Source: a bacterium (GTDB lineage: Bacteria; CG2-30-53-67; CG2-30-70-394). From it: a stretch of 10,762 bases of DNA. Both the position numbers and the translations under genes were made by a program. The notes beneath the pieces are model-generated. The model saw only the letters and a program-made list of their open reading frames with translations. It was not told the origin of the DNA and ran no database searches. This document shows, in pieces, positions 1-6,623 of the stretch. The stretch's first letter is position 1. Every line of letters starts with the position of its first letter. The stretch lies in contig JAJRSX010000192.1 in NCBI GenBank assembly GCA_024278555.1, forward strand, positions 1-10,762. The letters run 5' to 3'.

Positions 1-1
1 C

Positions 2-442
2 GACCCCTACCTCCTCGCCGCCCTCATCACCCAAGAGAGCGGCCACGACCCGAAGGCGTACTCCCCCGCCGGCGCCCACGGCCTCATGCAGCTCCTCTGG
101 GCCACCGCGAAGCGGATGGCGCGGGAGGTCCACTTTCCCCTCCGGGCGCGAAAGGAGCTCTTCGACCCGGCGGTCAACCTCCGCCTCGGCTCACGCTACC
201 TCGCCGACCTCCTCGAACGGTTCGACGGCCACACCGCCGCGGCGCTCGCCGCCTACAACGCCGGTGAGCGGAGGGTGGAGGTGTGGTGGGACCAGGGGCC
301 ACGGGAGACCCCCGAGTTCATCGCCACGGTCCCCTTCCGCGAGACCCAGCGGTACGTTGAGCGGGTCCTCAGCCACCATCGCGCCTACCAGGCGATCTAC
401 GGAGGCGTCGCGGCCAACCGCGACGCCGGTGGCCCGGGTTAG
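2..442 (+). CDS. Lytic murein transglycosylase, 3' part (SLT domain)
   Basis: This is the C-terminal 146 residues of a periplasmic or envelope enzyme that cleaves peptidoglycan glycan strands with formation of 1,6-anhydromuramic ends. The frame is open from the window edge, so the start lies outside. The goose-lysozyme-like SLT signature is clear: QES at local residues 11-13 carries the probable catalytic Glu12, followed by SPAGAHGLMQL, then the AAYNAG block, and a C-terminal PFRETQRYVERVL segment typical of Slt70-type enzymes. It ends in TAG and is convergent with the two-CW gene at 661-963. Nothing links it functionally to the nitrogen-oxide genes. The family call is firm; the subfamily is not, because the N-terminus is missing. 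Confidence 0.93.
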   Translation, partial: DPYLLAALITQESGHDPKAYSPAGAHGLMQLLWATAKRMAREVHFPLRARKELFDPAVNLRLGSRYLADLLERFDGHTAAALAAYNAGERRVEVWWDQGPRETPEFIATVPFRETQRYVERVLSHHRAYQAIYGGVAANRDAGGPG

Positions 443-534
443 GTGGCCGCGGCCGGCGCTCGCTCCATCCGGGTCTGTCGGGCTTCGATCCCAGATCCAT
501 CTCCTCCGCGCAGCGGAGTCCAATCGGCCCCCTG

Positions 535-557
535 CGGGGGAGGGTTGGGGTGGGGGC
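535..557 (+). other. G-quadruplex motif (+ strand)
   Basis: Four G-runs of 5, 3, 4 and 5 bases are separated by loops of 1, 2 and 1 bases (536-556), a textbook G-quadruplex pattern with very short loops. It sits just after two small GC hairpins (CTCCGC-GCA-GCGGAG and CCCCC-TGC-GGGGG) between two convergent genes. The GGGGAGGGTTGGGGTGGGG type of tract recurs in intergenic DNA of many high-GC proteobacteria, so this may be a dispersed repeat. A role in transcription termination is inference. Confidence 0.5.
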
Positions 558-589
558 GGTTGGATGCACCACCCAGCCCGTTTCACACA

Positions 590-610
590 CCCTCCCCCCA
601 CCCCCCACCC
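590..610 (-). other. G-quadruplex motif (- strand)
   Basis: Read on the minus strand there are G-runs of 3, 6, 6 and 3 bases with single-base loops. It lies about 33 bp from the plus-strand motif at 535-557. It is followed on the plus strand by the small inverted repeat CCCAC-CCG-GTGGG. The pair occupies the gap between the ends of two convergent genes. Confidence 0.5.
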
Positions 611-660
611 GGTGGGAGGGGGGACGGGTTCCCTCTCCCTCGTGACGATTGCCGAAGCGG

Positions 661-963
661 TTACGGACGCCGTTTGGTGTCGCCGGGTGTGAGGGTGAAG
701 TCTCTCCCCTCCTCCTCATTGACCTGTTTTAGAAAATCACACTGCAAACAATTCATCAGCTTTTTGGCAAAGGTACCCTGCTGTTTTCCATGACAGAGGG
801 TCCCGGCCACCGCCCAGCAGAAGCGGCCTGCCCCCTGGCCGTGGTTGATGCCGTCGTACTCGGAAGGTAGTGCGGCGGGACAGACGCCGAACTGTTCGGC
901 ATACTTGCCGCCCGGCTCTCTGCCGCACCGCATTAATTGCCAGCAGTTATCTCGTTTCAACAC
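661..963 (-). CDS. Small two-CW domain protein (Cys-rich, unknown function)
   Basis: This 100-residue protein matches what I recall of the two-CW domain: NCWQ and RCGREPGG near the N-terminus, then VCPAA, FCWAVAGTLCHG, and a closing NCLQCDF. There are seven cysteines, no signal peptide and no membrane segment. Such proteins are predicted cytoplasmic redox or metal-binding modules; their role is not known to me. I chose the GTG at 961-963 because a GGAG ribosome site lies six bases before it. An upstream in-frame TTG at 973-975 would place its start inside that site. The gene stands alone on the minus strand, and both it and its upstream region are more AT-rich than the nitrogen-oxide genes, which could mean separate acquisition. 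Confidence 0.8.
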   Translation of the reverse strand: MLKRDNCWQLMRCGREPGGKYAEQFGVCPAALPSEYDGINHGQGAGRFCWAVAGTLCHGKQQGTFAKKLMNCLQCDFLKQVNEEEGRDFTLTPGDTKRRP

Positions 964-973
964 TTTTTTCTCC

Positions 974-992
974 AAAAATAGTATCTATTTTT
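974..992. promoter_or_regulatory. 19-bp palindrome upstream of two-CW gene
   Basis: AAAAATAG-TAT-CTATTTTT is a perfect inverted repeat with 8-bp arms. It abuts the GGAG ribosome-binding site of the minus-strand two-CW gene. It could be an operator, or in RNA a hairpin next to the ribosome site. The minus-strand TACTAT within it matches four of six -10 consensus bases, so it might overlap a promoter. No regulator can be assigned. Confidence 0.45.
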
Positions 993-1297
993 CTAAACCA
1001 AGGTATTGCCCTTGCGACAGGAAAAATGTCCAAATACACGCTCTAATTGTTACTTCTGGAAAGGTGTCAATGAAGATGAGGGATCCAGTAATAAACATGA
1101 GTTCATACCGTTTATTGCTATCCGTTGTCTACCCTCTCTTTCTCGGTCGTTTCCCGGGCAGTGGCGGCGGCCGGCGTCGCCGACGGTCGATGGGTGGCCG
1201 GATTTCCGGACACCTGGGGTGAGACGGCGCCAGCCGTGTGGGCACGGGATGGTGGGTGTTTTTAGTAATGATAGGGAGTTGGAAGGCCGAATAGGGG
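993..1297. other. Intergenic region between divergent genes, first half AT-rich
   Basis: No credible gene is seen. The part up to about 1140 is AT-rich and base composition rises to the genome norm after it. Visible elements are a minus-strand TTGACA at 1065-1070 without a good -10 partner, a GACA-N7-TGTC inverted repeat near 1015-1029, and CCGGA-TT-TCCGG near 1199-1210. Open frames crossing this stretch have codon patterns unlike the neighbouring genes. Confidence 0.5.
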
Positions 1298-1313
1298 TGG
1301 CACGCGACCTGCT
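1298..1313 (+). promoter_or_regulatory. Candidate sigma-54 promoter for the 157-aa exported protein gene
   Basis: TGGCAC-GCGAC-CTGCT carries a perfect -24 hexamer, the invariant GG and GC dinucleotides ten bases apart, and one mismatch in the -12 element (CTGCT against TTGCW). Transcription would start near 1324, about 14 bases before the ATG at 1338. I see no copy of the ATTTCGG-N10-CCGAAAT element upstream of it, so its activator is open. Confidence 0.5.
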
Positions 1314-1337
1314 AGGAGGGGGGCACAGGTCAACACC

Positions 1338-1811
1338 ATGGGTCGTCATCTCCTCCTCGTTATTGCCTCCCTGCTCCTCGCCGGACCCGCGGCCGCTCAG
1401 GTTCGCACCGCCTCGCTCCCCCCCACAGCGGCGGTGCAGAGCGAGCGGCCGCGGCTTGGCGATAGCTCGGCAGCCGAGGCCCTGCGTCGTGCTCTGAGGA
1501 GCGACCTGGTTGATGCCGGTCTCCTCGGCGCCTGCCGCTACTACCGCCTGCCTACCGCGTGGGCGCGCCTCGCCGGGGTTGCGACCGCCCCCCCGGTGGC
1601 CGCTCGCCGCCTCTCCTGCCACCTCACGGCCGACCTCCTCGACCTCTCGGTCGGGGTCGATTTCCACTGCCATCGCGGCTGGGGCGCCTTGGTGGAGGTG
1701 GATCTGGACGACCGTCGGGTGGCGGTAGAGGCGGCGGCCAGGCAACTCCGCTACGGCGTCGCCTACGACCAGGATGGCACCGTACAGGCCCTCGTCCGCC
1801 TCCCGTTCTGA
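1338..1811 (+). CDS. Exported protein of unknown function upstream of the HAO-like gene
   Basis: I do not recognise this 157-residue protein. The first 20 residues are a good Sec signal (short basic start, LLLVIASLLLAG core, AAA before Gln21), so it is probably periplasmic. The mature part contains three cysteines (Cys66, Cys94, Cys111), a HCH at 110-112 and a CH at 94-95, but no CxxCH, so it is not a c-type heme protein. The hydrophobic beta-like ends (VEVDLDD, VQALVRLPF) suggest a small globular domain. Its AGGAGG-like stretch (1314-1323) is rather far from the ATG. It lies 436 bp before the HAO-like gene on the same strand, and the sigma-54-like promoter just upstream suggests shared regulation with the nitrogen-oxide genes. 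It is not recognisably haoB. Confidence 0.65.
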   Translation: MGRHLLLVIASLLLAGPAAAQVRTASLPPTAAVQSERPRLGDSSAAEALRRALRSDLVDAGLLGACRYYRLPTAWARLAGVATAPPVAARRLSCHLTADLLDLSVGVDFHCHRGWGALVEVDLDDRRVAVEAAARQLRYGVAYDQDGTVQALVRLPF

Positions 1812-1881
1812 CGTTGGGAGGGGGGTAGGGCCCTGGCAGTGGGGGTTGGCGGGGGCTGCGGCTGCGGTTAGCCAAATAAGG

Positions 1882-1897
1882 GTGGGTGGCCACCCAC
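1882..1897. promoter_or_regulatory. 16-bp perfect palindrome upstream of the HAO-like gene
   Basis: GTGGGTGGCCACCCAC is a perfect palindrome without spacer. It lies 21 bp upstream of the 24-bp operator. It may be a second protein-binding site, or a remnant of local G-rich repeats: GTGGGTGG-like strings also occur at 2138-2148. Confidence 0.35.
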
Positions 1898-1918
1898 ATG
1901 ACGTCGTTGCTGTGGGTG

Positions 1919-1942
1919 ATTTCGGATTATTGGGGCCGAAAT
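1919..1942. promoter_or_regulatory. 24-bp operator ATTTCGG-N10-CCGAAAT, hao copy
   Basis: The 7-bp arms are perfectly inverted around a 10-bp spacer. The identical arms and spacer length recur at 5577-5600 between the regulator gene and the nor operon, while the spacer bases differ ([17 protein letters not shown] ttggcgctat). That is the pattern expected of a dimeric protein-binding site. It ends 15 bp before a sigma-54-like promoter. The natural candidate to bind it is the enhancer-binding protein encoded at 3938-5536; this is inference. Confidence 0.7.
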
Positions 1943-1957
1943 ACAGCAACTTACGCG

Positions 1958-1973
1958 CGGCACGGGATGTGCA
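1958..1973 (+). promoter_or_regulatory. Candidate sigma-54 promoter of the HAO-like gene
   Basis: CGGCAC-GGGAT-GTGCA has the GG and GC dinucleotides at the required ten-base spacing, with one mismatch in the -24 hexamer and one in the -12 element. It lies just downstream of the 24-bp operator. The GG is 29 bp from the operator centre here against 49 bp at the nor promoter. The 20-bp difference is close to two helical turns, so the site would be on nearly the same DNA face. Predicted start is near 1984. Confidence 0.5.
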
Positions 1974-2047
1974 TGAGAGGTGTTGCTCGGCGGCGTTGTG
2001 CCTGTCCGGGCCCCTCCCTGCCGCCACCGGCGCGGGAGACAGGGTCG

Positions 2048-2069
2048 AGAGACCACTCAGAGACCACTC
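2048..2069 (+). repeat. Tandem 11-bp direct repeat
   Basis: AGAGACCACTC occurs twice in perfect tandem, one helical turn apart, in the presumed leader of the HAO-like gene. It may be a chance duplication or paired protein-binding sites. Confidence 0.5.
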
Positions 2070-2118
2070 ATGGTTCCCCAACTCCCCCTCTGCGACAGGA
2101 AGGCCCATCACGCCGGCG

Positions 2119-2138
2119 CGGCGGCCCGGGGGCCGCCG
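2119..2138 (+). repeat. GC-rich hairpin in hao leader
   Basis: CGGCGGCCC-GG-GGGCCGCCG has 9-bp perfect arms. Extra closing pairs could form outside, and the loop would be enlarged in RNA because a two-base loop is too tight. No T-run follows, so it does not look like an intrinsic terminator. Confidence 0.4.
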
Positions 2139-2247
2139 TGGGTGGGTGGTATTCCCCGGGTCCTCTGTGTCCCCGGTGAGAGGCGGTGGTGGTCCTGAGC
2201 GGCCCTGTCGCCGGCACAAAATACCCACCCGCAGGAGGAGATCCACC

Positions 2248-3675
2248 ATGCGAAACCCGATCCTGACCGGCGCCGCGGCGCTCGTCCTCATTGTCTGCGG
2301 CGCGCTTCCCGCTGCCGCAACCCCCACCTTTTATTCTCAGCTCTCTTCGGAGAGTCAGAGGTGTGTCGAGTGCCACCAGGAGACCACCCCGGTCCTCTAC
2401 CAGCAGTGGGGCGAGAGCCGCCACTACCGCGGCAATGTCGGCTGCTACGAGTGCCACGGGGTGAACACCGATAGCTCCAACGCCTTGGAGCACAACGGCT
2501 TCAAGATCCACGTGATCGTCACCCCGAAGGACTGCTCCCGCTGCCACGAGCGCCAGTACGCGGAGATGGAGAACAGCCACCACGCCAAGGCGGGGGAGAT
2601 CCTCGGCTCCCTCGACAACGAGCTCGCTGACGTGGTGGAGGGGAACAAGAAGTTCTACGGCAAGTCGGCGCTCTTGGTGAACGGCTGTCTCCAGTGTCAC
2701 GGCTCGGAGGTGAAGCTGAAGAACGGTGAGCCTACGGTGGACACCTGGCCCAACGACGGTATCGGCCGCCTCAATGTGGATGGCTCCCGCGGCTCCTGCT
2801 CCGCCTGCCACCTGCGCCACAGCTTCTCGGTGGCTCAGGCGCGCCAGCCGGAGACGTGCGGCCGTTGCCACCTGGGGCCGGACCATCCGCAGAAGGAGAT
2901 CTATGAGGCGAGCCGCCACGGGATCGCCTATGTGGCCAACAAGGACAAGATGAACATGGACTCCTCCAAGTGGGTGGTGGGTGAGGACTATTGGGCCGCC
3001 CCCACCTGCGCCACCTGCCACATGAGCGCAACGAAGGACCAGCCGACCACCCACGATGTAGGGACCCGCATCTCGTGGAACAACCGACCCCCGGTCTCGG
3101 TCCGTCCCGAGGTCACCGACGCCAAACTGGGGCTCACCAACAAGCTCAACTGGAAGCAGCGGCGGGCGAACATGAAAGATGTCTGCTTCGCCTGCCACAA
3201 CGAGAACTACGTCAACAACTTCTACGAGCAGTACGACGGCCTCATTCAGCTCTACAATGAGAAGTTCGGGGCCCCGGGGAAGAAGCTCTACGGCATGCTC
3301 AAGAAGGGTGGTCTGATCACTGCCCAACCGTTCGACGAGAAGATCGACTGGACCTGGTTCAAGATCTGGCACCACCAGGGCCGTCGGGCGCGCCACGGTG
3401 CGTCGATGATGCAACCCGACTACACCCACTGGCACGGCCTCTTCGAAGTCGCCGAGGCCTTCTATACCGATTACCTGCCGGAGGCGCGTGAGGCGGCGGC
3501 GGCCGGGTTGAAGGCGGGCGGCGTCAAGGCGAAGGCGGCGCAGAAGGTCAACGCCTACATCGACGAGATGCTCAACAGCGACAACCACCGCTGGTTCATT
3601 GGCAAGCAGAGCGCCGCGGAGAAGGCGGAGCGGGCCAAGGAGCGTGAGGCCTTCAAGGCGCGTTACGGCAAGTAG
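2248..3675 (+). CDS. hao: Octaheme c-type cytochrome, hydroxylamine oxidoreductase (HAO) family
   Basis: This is a 475-residue periplasmic multiheme enzyme. A Sec signal spans residues 1-24 (core AAALVLIVCGAL, AAA before Thr25). Eight CxxCH sites start at Cys39, 66, 96, 147, 184, 204, 254 and 313, the number and spacing of the HAO family. By position, CLQCH at 147-151 should be the catalytic heme 4. The GPDHPQ block after heme 6 (Asp212-His213) fits the family's active-site Asp-His pair, and the C-terminal GRRARHG...DYTHWHG block (378-397) is typical. Members oxidise hydroxylamine, or reduce nitrite or NO. Direction depends on a tyrosine cross-link to the catalytic heme, which I cannot judge without alignment. 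The ATG at 2248 follows a strong AGGAGGAG. haoB and cytochrome c554 genes are not adjacent, unlike in ammonia oxidisers. The NOR genes nearby suggest a role in NO metabolism. Confidence 0.93.
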   Translation: MRNPILTGAAALVLIVCGALPAAATPTFYSQLSSESQRCVECHQETTPVLYQQWGESRHYRGNVGCYECHGVNTDSSNALEHNGFKIHVIVTPKDCSRCHERQYAEMENSHHAKAGEILGSLDNELADVVEGNKKFYGKSALLVNGCLQCHGSEVKLKNGEPTVDTWPNDGIGRLNVDGSRGSCSACHLRHSFSVAQARQPETCGRCHLGPDHPQKEIYEASRHGIAYVANKDKMNMDSSKWVVGEDYWAAPTCATCHMSATKDQPTTHDVGTRISWNNRPPVSVRPEVTDAKLGLTNKLNWKQRRANMKDVCFACHNENYVNNFYEQYDGLIQLYNEKFGAPGKKLYGMLKKGGLITAQPFDEKIDWTWFKIWHHQGRRARHGASMMQPDYTHWHGLFEVAEAFYTDYLPEAREAAAAGLKAGGVKAKAAQKVNAYIDEMLNSDNHRWFIGKQSAAEKAERAKEREAFKARYGK

Positions 3676-3735
3676 GCCGTTGCAGGGTGGGTCAGTAGAA
3701 ATACCCCTGAGCGTTCCGTCATCTTTCACACCGCT

Positions 3736-3822
3736 GGAACACGAAGACGCGAAAGAGGAAAAGCACGAAAGACAACCGATTGAATTTTTTCGTGTTTTGA
3801 ATTTTTCGTGCTTTCGTGTTCC
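3736..3822. repeat. Large imperfect inverted repeat (CACGAA/TTCGTG type)
   Basis: GGAACACGAA (3736-3745) pairs with TTCGTGTTCC (3813-3822), and AAGCACGAAA (3761-3770) pairs with TTTCGTGCTT (3804-3813). Inside is a direct repeat of TGAATTTTTTCGTG with one T fewer in the second copy. The element is AT-rich against its surroundings. It resembles the CACGAAG-rich palindromes scattered in intergenic DNA of various bacteria. It lies between the ends of the convergent HAO-like and regulator genes, where it could also stop transcription. Confidence 0.65.
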
Positions 3823-3872
3823 CTCTTACGCGAAGCCTCGGACGCACCGGATATCTCAACAGTCATTATTTC

Positions 3873-3917
3873 CGCTGATCCTCAGCGAGCGGGCGTGCCC
3901 CCGAGCGGGGCACGCCC
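3873..3917. terminator. Paired hairpins between convergent genes
   Basis: CGCTGA-TCC-TCAGCG is followed by GGGCGTGCCCC (3891-3901) pairing perfectly with GGGGCACGCCC (3907-3917) around a five-base loop. A further CATGCC-CGT-GGCATG overlaps the regulator stop codon at about 3939-3953. There is no T-run on either strand, so these are not classic intrinsic terminators. Their position at the 3' ends of both genes argues for transcript-end or mRNA-stability hairpins. Confidence 0.4.
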
Positions 3918-3937
3918 CATGCGGTTGCGCCGTCGCC

Positions 3938-5536
<1,599 letters not shown>

Positions 5537-5551
5537 GGAGAGTGTCTACCC

Positions 5552-5557
5552 AATATA
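5552..5557 (-). promoter_or_regulatory. Possible -10 element of the regulator gene
   Basis: On the minus strand TATATT matches five of six consensus bases, 15 bp before the regulator ATG. No -35 element is seen at 17 bp. The place where it would be overlaps the 24-bp operator, so binding there could affect the regulator's own transcription. Weak evidence. Confidence 0.25.
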
Positions 5558-5576
5558 CGTTGCGTGCGCCACCTTT

Positions 5577-5600
5577 ATTTCGGTTGGCGCTATCCGAAAT
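5577..5600. promoter_or_regulatory. 24-bp operator ATTTCGG-N10-CCGAAAT, nor copy
   Basis: This has the same perfect 7-bp arms and 10-bp spacer length as the element at 1919-1942. It lies between the divergent regulator gene and the nor operon, 35 bp before the sigma-54 -24 element. A second inverted repeat, GCGCCA (5566-5571) with TGGCGC (5585-5590), overlaps it, and GGGT-GTT-ACCC follows at 5623-5633. The centre falls at about -73 from the predicted start: close for an enhancer site, but workable. Confidence 0.7.
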
Positions 5601-5622
5601 TGTGGCGAACGGCGTAAATACA

Positions 5623-5633
5623 GGGTGTTACCC
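5623..5633. promoter_or_regulatory. Short palindrome next to the nor promoter
   Basis: GGGT-GTT-ACCC lies three bases before the sigma-54 -24 element. The spacing is shorter than the GGT-N7-ACC sites reported for Ralstonia NorR, so I do not assign it to NorR. It could be chance. Confidence 0.2.
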
Positions 5634-5635
5634 GT

Positions 5636-5651
5636 TGGCACGGCCGTTGCA
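5636..5651 (+). promoter_or_regulatory. Sigma-54 promoter of the nor operon
   Basis: TGGCAC-GGCCG-TTGCA is a perfect match to the -24/-12 consensus TGGCAC-N5-TTGCW. Transcription should start near 5662. It faces norC/norB and lies in the divergent gap next to a sigma-54 activator gene, the arrangement seen for norR-nor loci. Confidence 0.85.
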
Positions 5652-5683
5652 TCTAGCCAGGCGATTCCCCTGTGCTCCTGCCC

Positions 5684-5968
5684 ATGTCTCCCCTCCCGCA
5701 CCTCTTCGCCGCCGCCCTCGCCGGCGCCGCCATTATCCTCGCCGGGGGCGGCTACGCCCTCTGCTTCGCCCTCGGCCGCGCCCACGGCGGGGTGTGGAGG
5801 CCTCTCTCTTATGTCACCTACGCCATCCTCGCGGTGGCGGTGGCGACCCTTGCCTGGGCGCTCGACCTGCGCGGCTATTGGCGCGGCGTCGCCGGTCTGA
5901 TGGTCGTCGGCTACTACGTGGGTCCGCGCCTCATCTGGCGCCTCTCCAGCGACATTGAGCCGCGCTGA
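5684..5968 (+). CDS. Small membrane protein, first gene of nor operon, unknown function
   Basis: I do not recognise this 94-residue protein. It has about three membrane segments: residues 7-30 (with a GGGYALCFALG motif), 41-62 and 67-85. The C-terminus is short and charged. I prefer the ATG at 5684. A GTG at 5672 in the same frame would begin only about ten bases after the predicted transcription start. Neither has a good ribosome site, so translation may be weak. It is 53 bp before norC and is the first gene after the sigma-54 promoter, so a role in assembling or supporting NorCB is a reasonable guess. It has no heme motif and does not resemble NorE-type subunits, which are longer. Confidence 0.75.
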   Translation: MSPLPHLFAAALAGAAIILAGGGYALCFALGRAHGGVWRPLSYVTYAILAVAVATLAWALDLRGYWRGVAGLMVVGYYVGPRLIWRLSSDIEPR

Positions 5969-6021
5969 CCCGCCCTTCCACGTCTCCAACCCGCAGTTTC
6001 CCCAACCCCCAAGGAGTCTCC

Positions 6022-6621
6022 ATGCAACCCCTTTGGCAGCGCGAAGATTTCTGGCGCAAGGCCGCCATCTTTGTCACCGCCGGGATGGCGGTGGTCCTCA
6101 TCCTCCTCACCTTCGACTCGATGGCGAAGAGTAGCGCGGGCAAGGGGCTGGTCCCCGCCTTTGCGGTGATCAACCAGCAGATCGACTACCGCTTCGACGA
6201 CGCCCGCAACATGCGCGTGCCGGTGGTCGAGGGGGAGCAGCTCCTCTTTGGCAAGCGCCTCACCGAGGCGGAGGCCGAGGCCCTGGTGAGCCACGGCAAG
6301 AAGACGGTGCAGGCGAAGAACTGCATGGACTGCCACACCCTCCTCGGCAACGGCGCCTACTTCGCCCCCGACCTCACCAAGGCGTGGCTCGACCCCCAGT
6401 GGGAGGGGATGGAGACCCTCACCGAGACCGACACGCGGGAGGCGGCCATGGCCGCCTTCCTCGAGCACCCCTCCCACTACGCGACCCAGGATCGGGTGAT
6501 GCCGGAGCTGAAGATCACTCCGTCAGAGGCACGGGCGGTGGTCGCCTTCCTCAAGTGGATGTCGGCGATCGACACCAACGGCTTCCCCGCCAACTTCGAC
6601 CCGCACGCAGAGGAGGACTGA
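6022..6621 (+). CDS. norC: Nitric oxide reductase subunit C (membrane-anchored cytochrome c)
   Basis: NorC passes electrons to NorB for 2 NO to N2O. The 199-residue protein has one N-terminal membrane anchor (about 14-31) and a periplasmic cytochrome c domain. The heme site is CMDCH (Cys101, Cys104, His105), followed by the NorC-typical LLGNGAYFAPDLT. Met160 in RVMPE is the likely axial ligand. The C-terminal FLKWMSAIDTNGFP block is diagnostic. The protein is about 50 residues longer than the roughly 146-residue Pseudomonas NorC. The extra part lies between the anchor and the heme site (about 36-97, with INQQIDYRFDD and VVEGEQLLFGK). AAGGAGT sits well placed before the ATG. norB starts two bases after the stop. 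Confidence 0.95.
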   Translation: MQPLWQREDFWRKAAIFVTAGMAVVLILLTFDSMAKSSAGKGLVPAFAVINQQIDYRFDDARNMRVPVVEGEQLLFGKRLTEAEAEALVSHGKKTVQAKNCMDCHTLLGNGAYFAPDLTKAWLDPQWEGMETLTETDTREAAMAAFLEHPSHYATQDRVMPELKITPSEARAVVAFLKWMSAIDTNGFPANFDPHAEED

Positions 6622-6623
6622 CC

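Larger units (their letters stand above)
1812..2247. other. Long upstream region of the HAO-like gene
   Basis: This 436-bp stretch has no convincing gene; open frames crossing it join the HAO reading frame but lack cytochrome-like sequence before 2248. It contains a 16-bp palindrome (1882-1897), the 24-bp operator (1919-1942), a sigma-54-like promoter (1958-1973), a tandem duplication of an 11-bp unit (2048-2069), a strong GC hairpin (2119-2138) and an AGGAGGAG ribosome site near 2233-2240. If transcription starts near 1984, the leader is about 260 nt, unusually long for this gene class. Confidence 0.6.

Noticed and set aside
264-793. Plus- and minus-strand frames through the 443-660 gap
   Set aside because: Pro/Gly/Arg-rich translations of the G/C-tract repeats; they overlap the lytic transglycosylase or two-CW gene in the wrong frame.
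1241-1251. GGCACGGGATG, shared with the hao sigma-54 candidate, as a further sigma-54 promoter
   Set aside because: The GC at the -12 position is missing (TG at the required spacing), so it does not meet the sigma-54 pattern.
1774-2247. Upstream extension of the cytochrome reading frame
   Set aside because: The extension has no cytochrome-like sequence. The ATG at 2248 has a strong ribosome site and begins a clear signal peptide.
1050-2327. A 425-codon minus-strand frame across the hao upstream region
   Set aside because: Low-complexity product. It runs across the exported-protein gene, the operator and the start of the cytochrome gene, and no family is recognisable.
2068-3729. A 553-codon open frame on the minus strand
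   Set aside because: Antisense to the octaheme cytochrome with its eight CxxCH sites; the product is Val/Leu/Arg-rich without motifs.
5566-5590. GCGCCA/TGGCGC inverted repeat as a separate operator
   Set aside because: It overlaps the stronger 24-bp element and has no second copy near the HAO-like gene; kept only as a remark.
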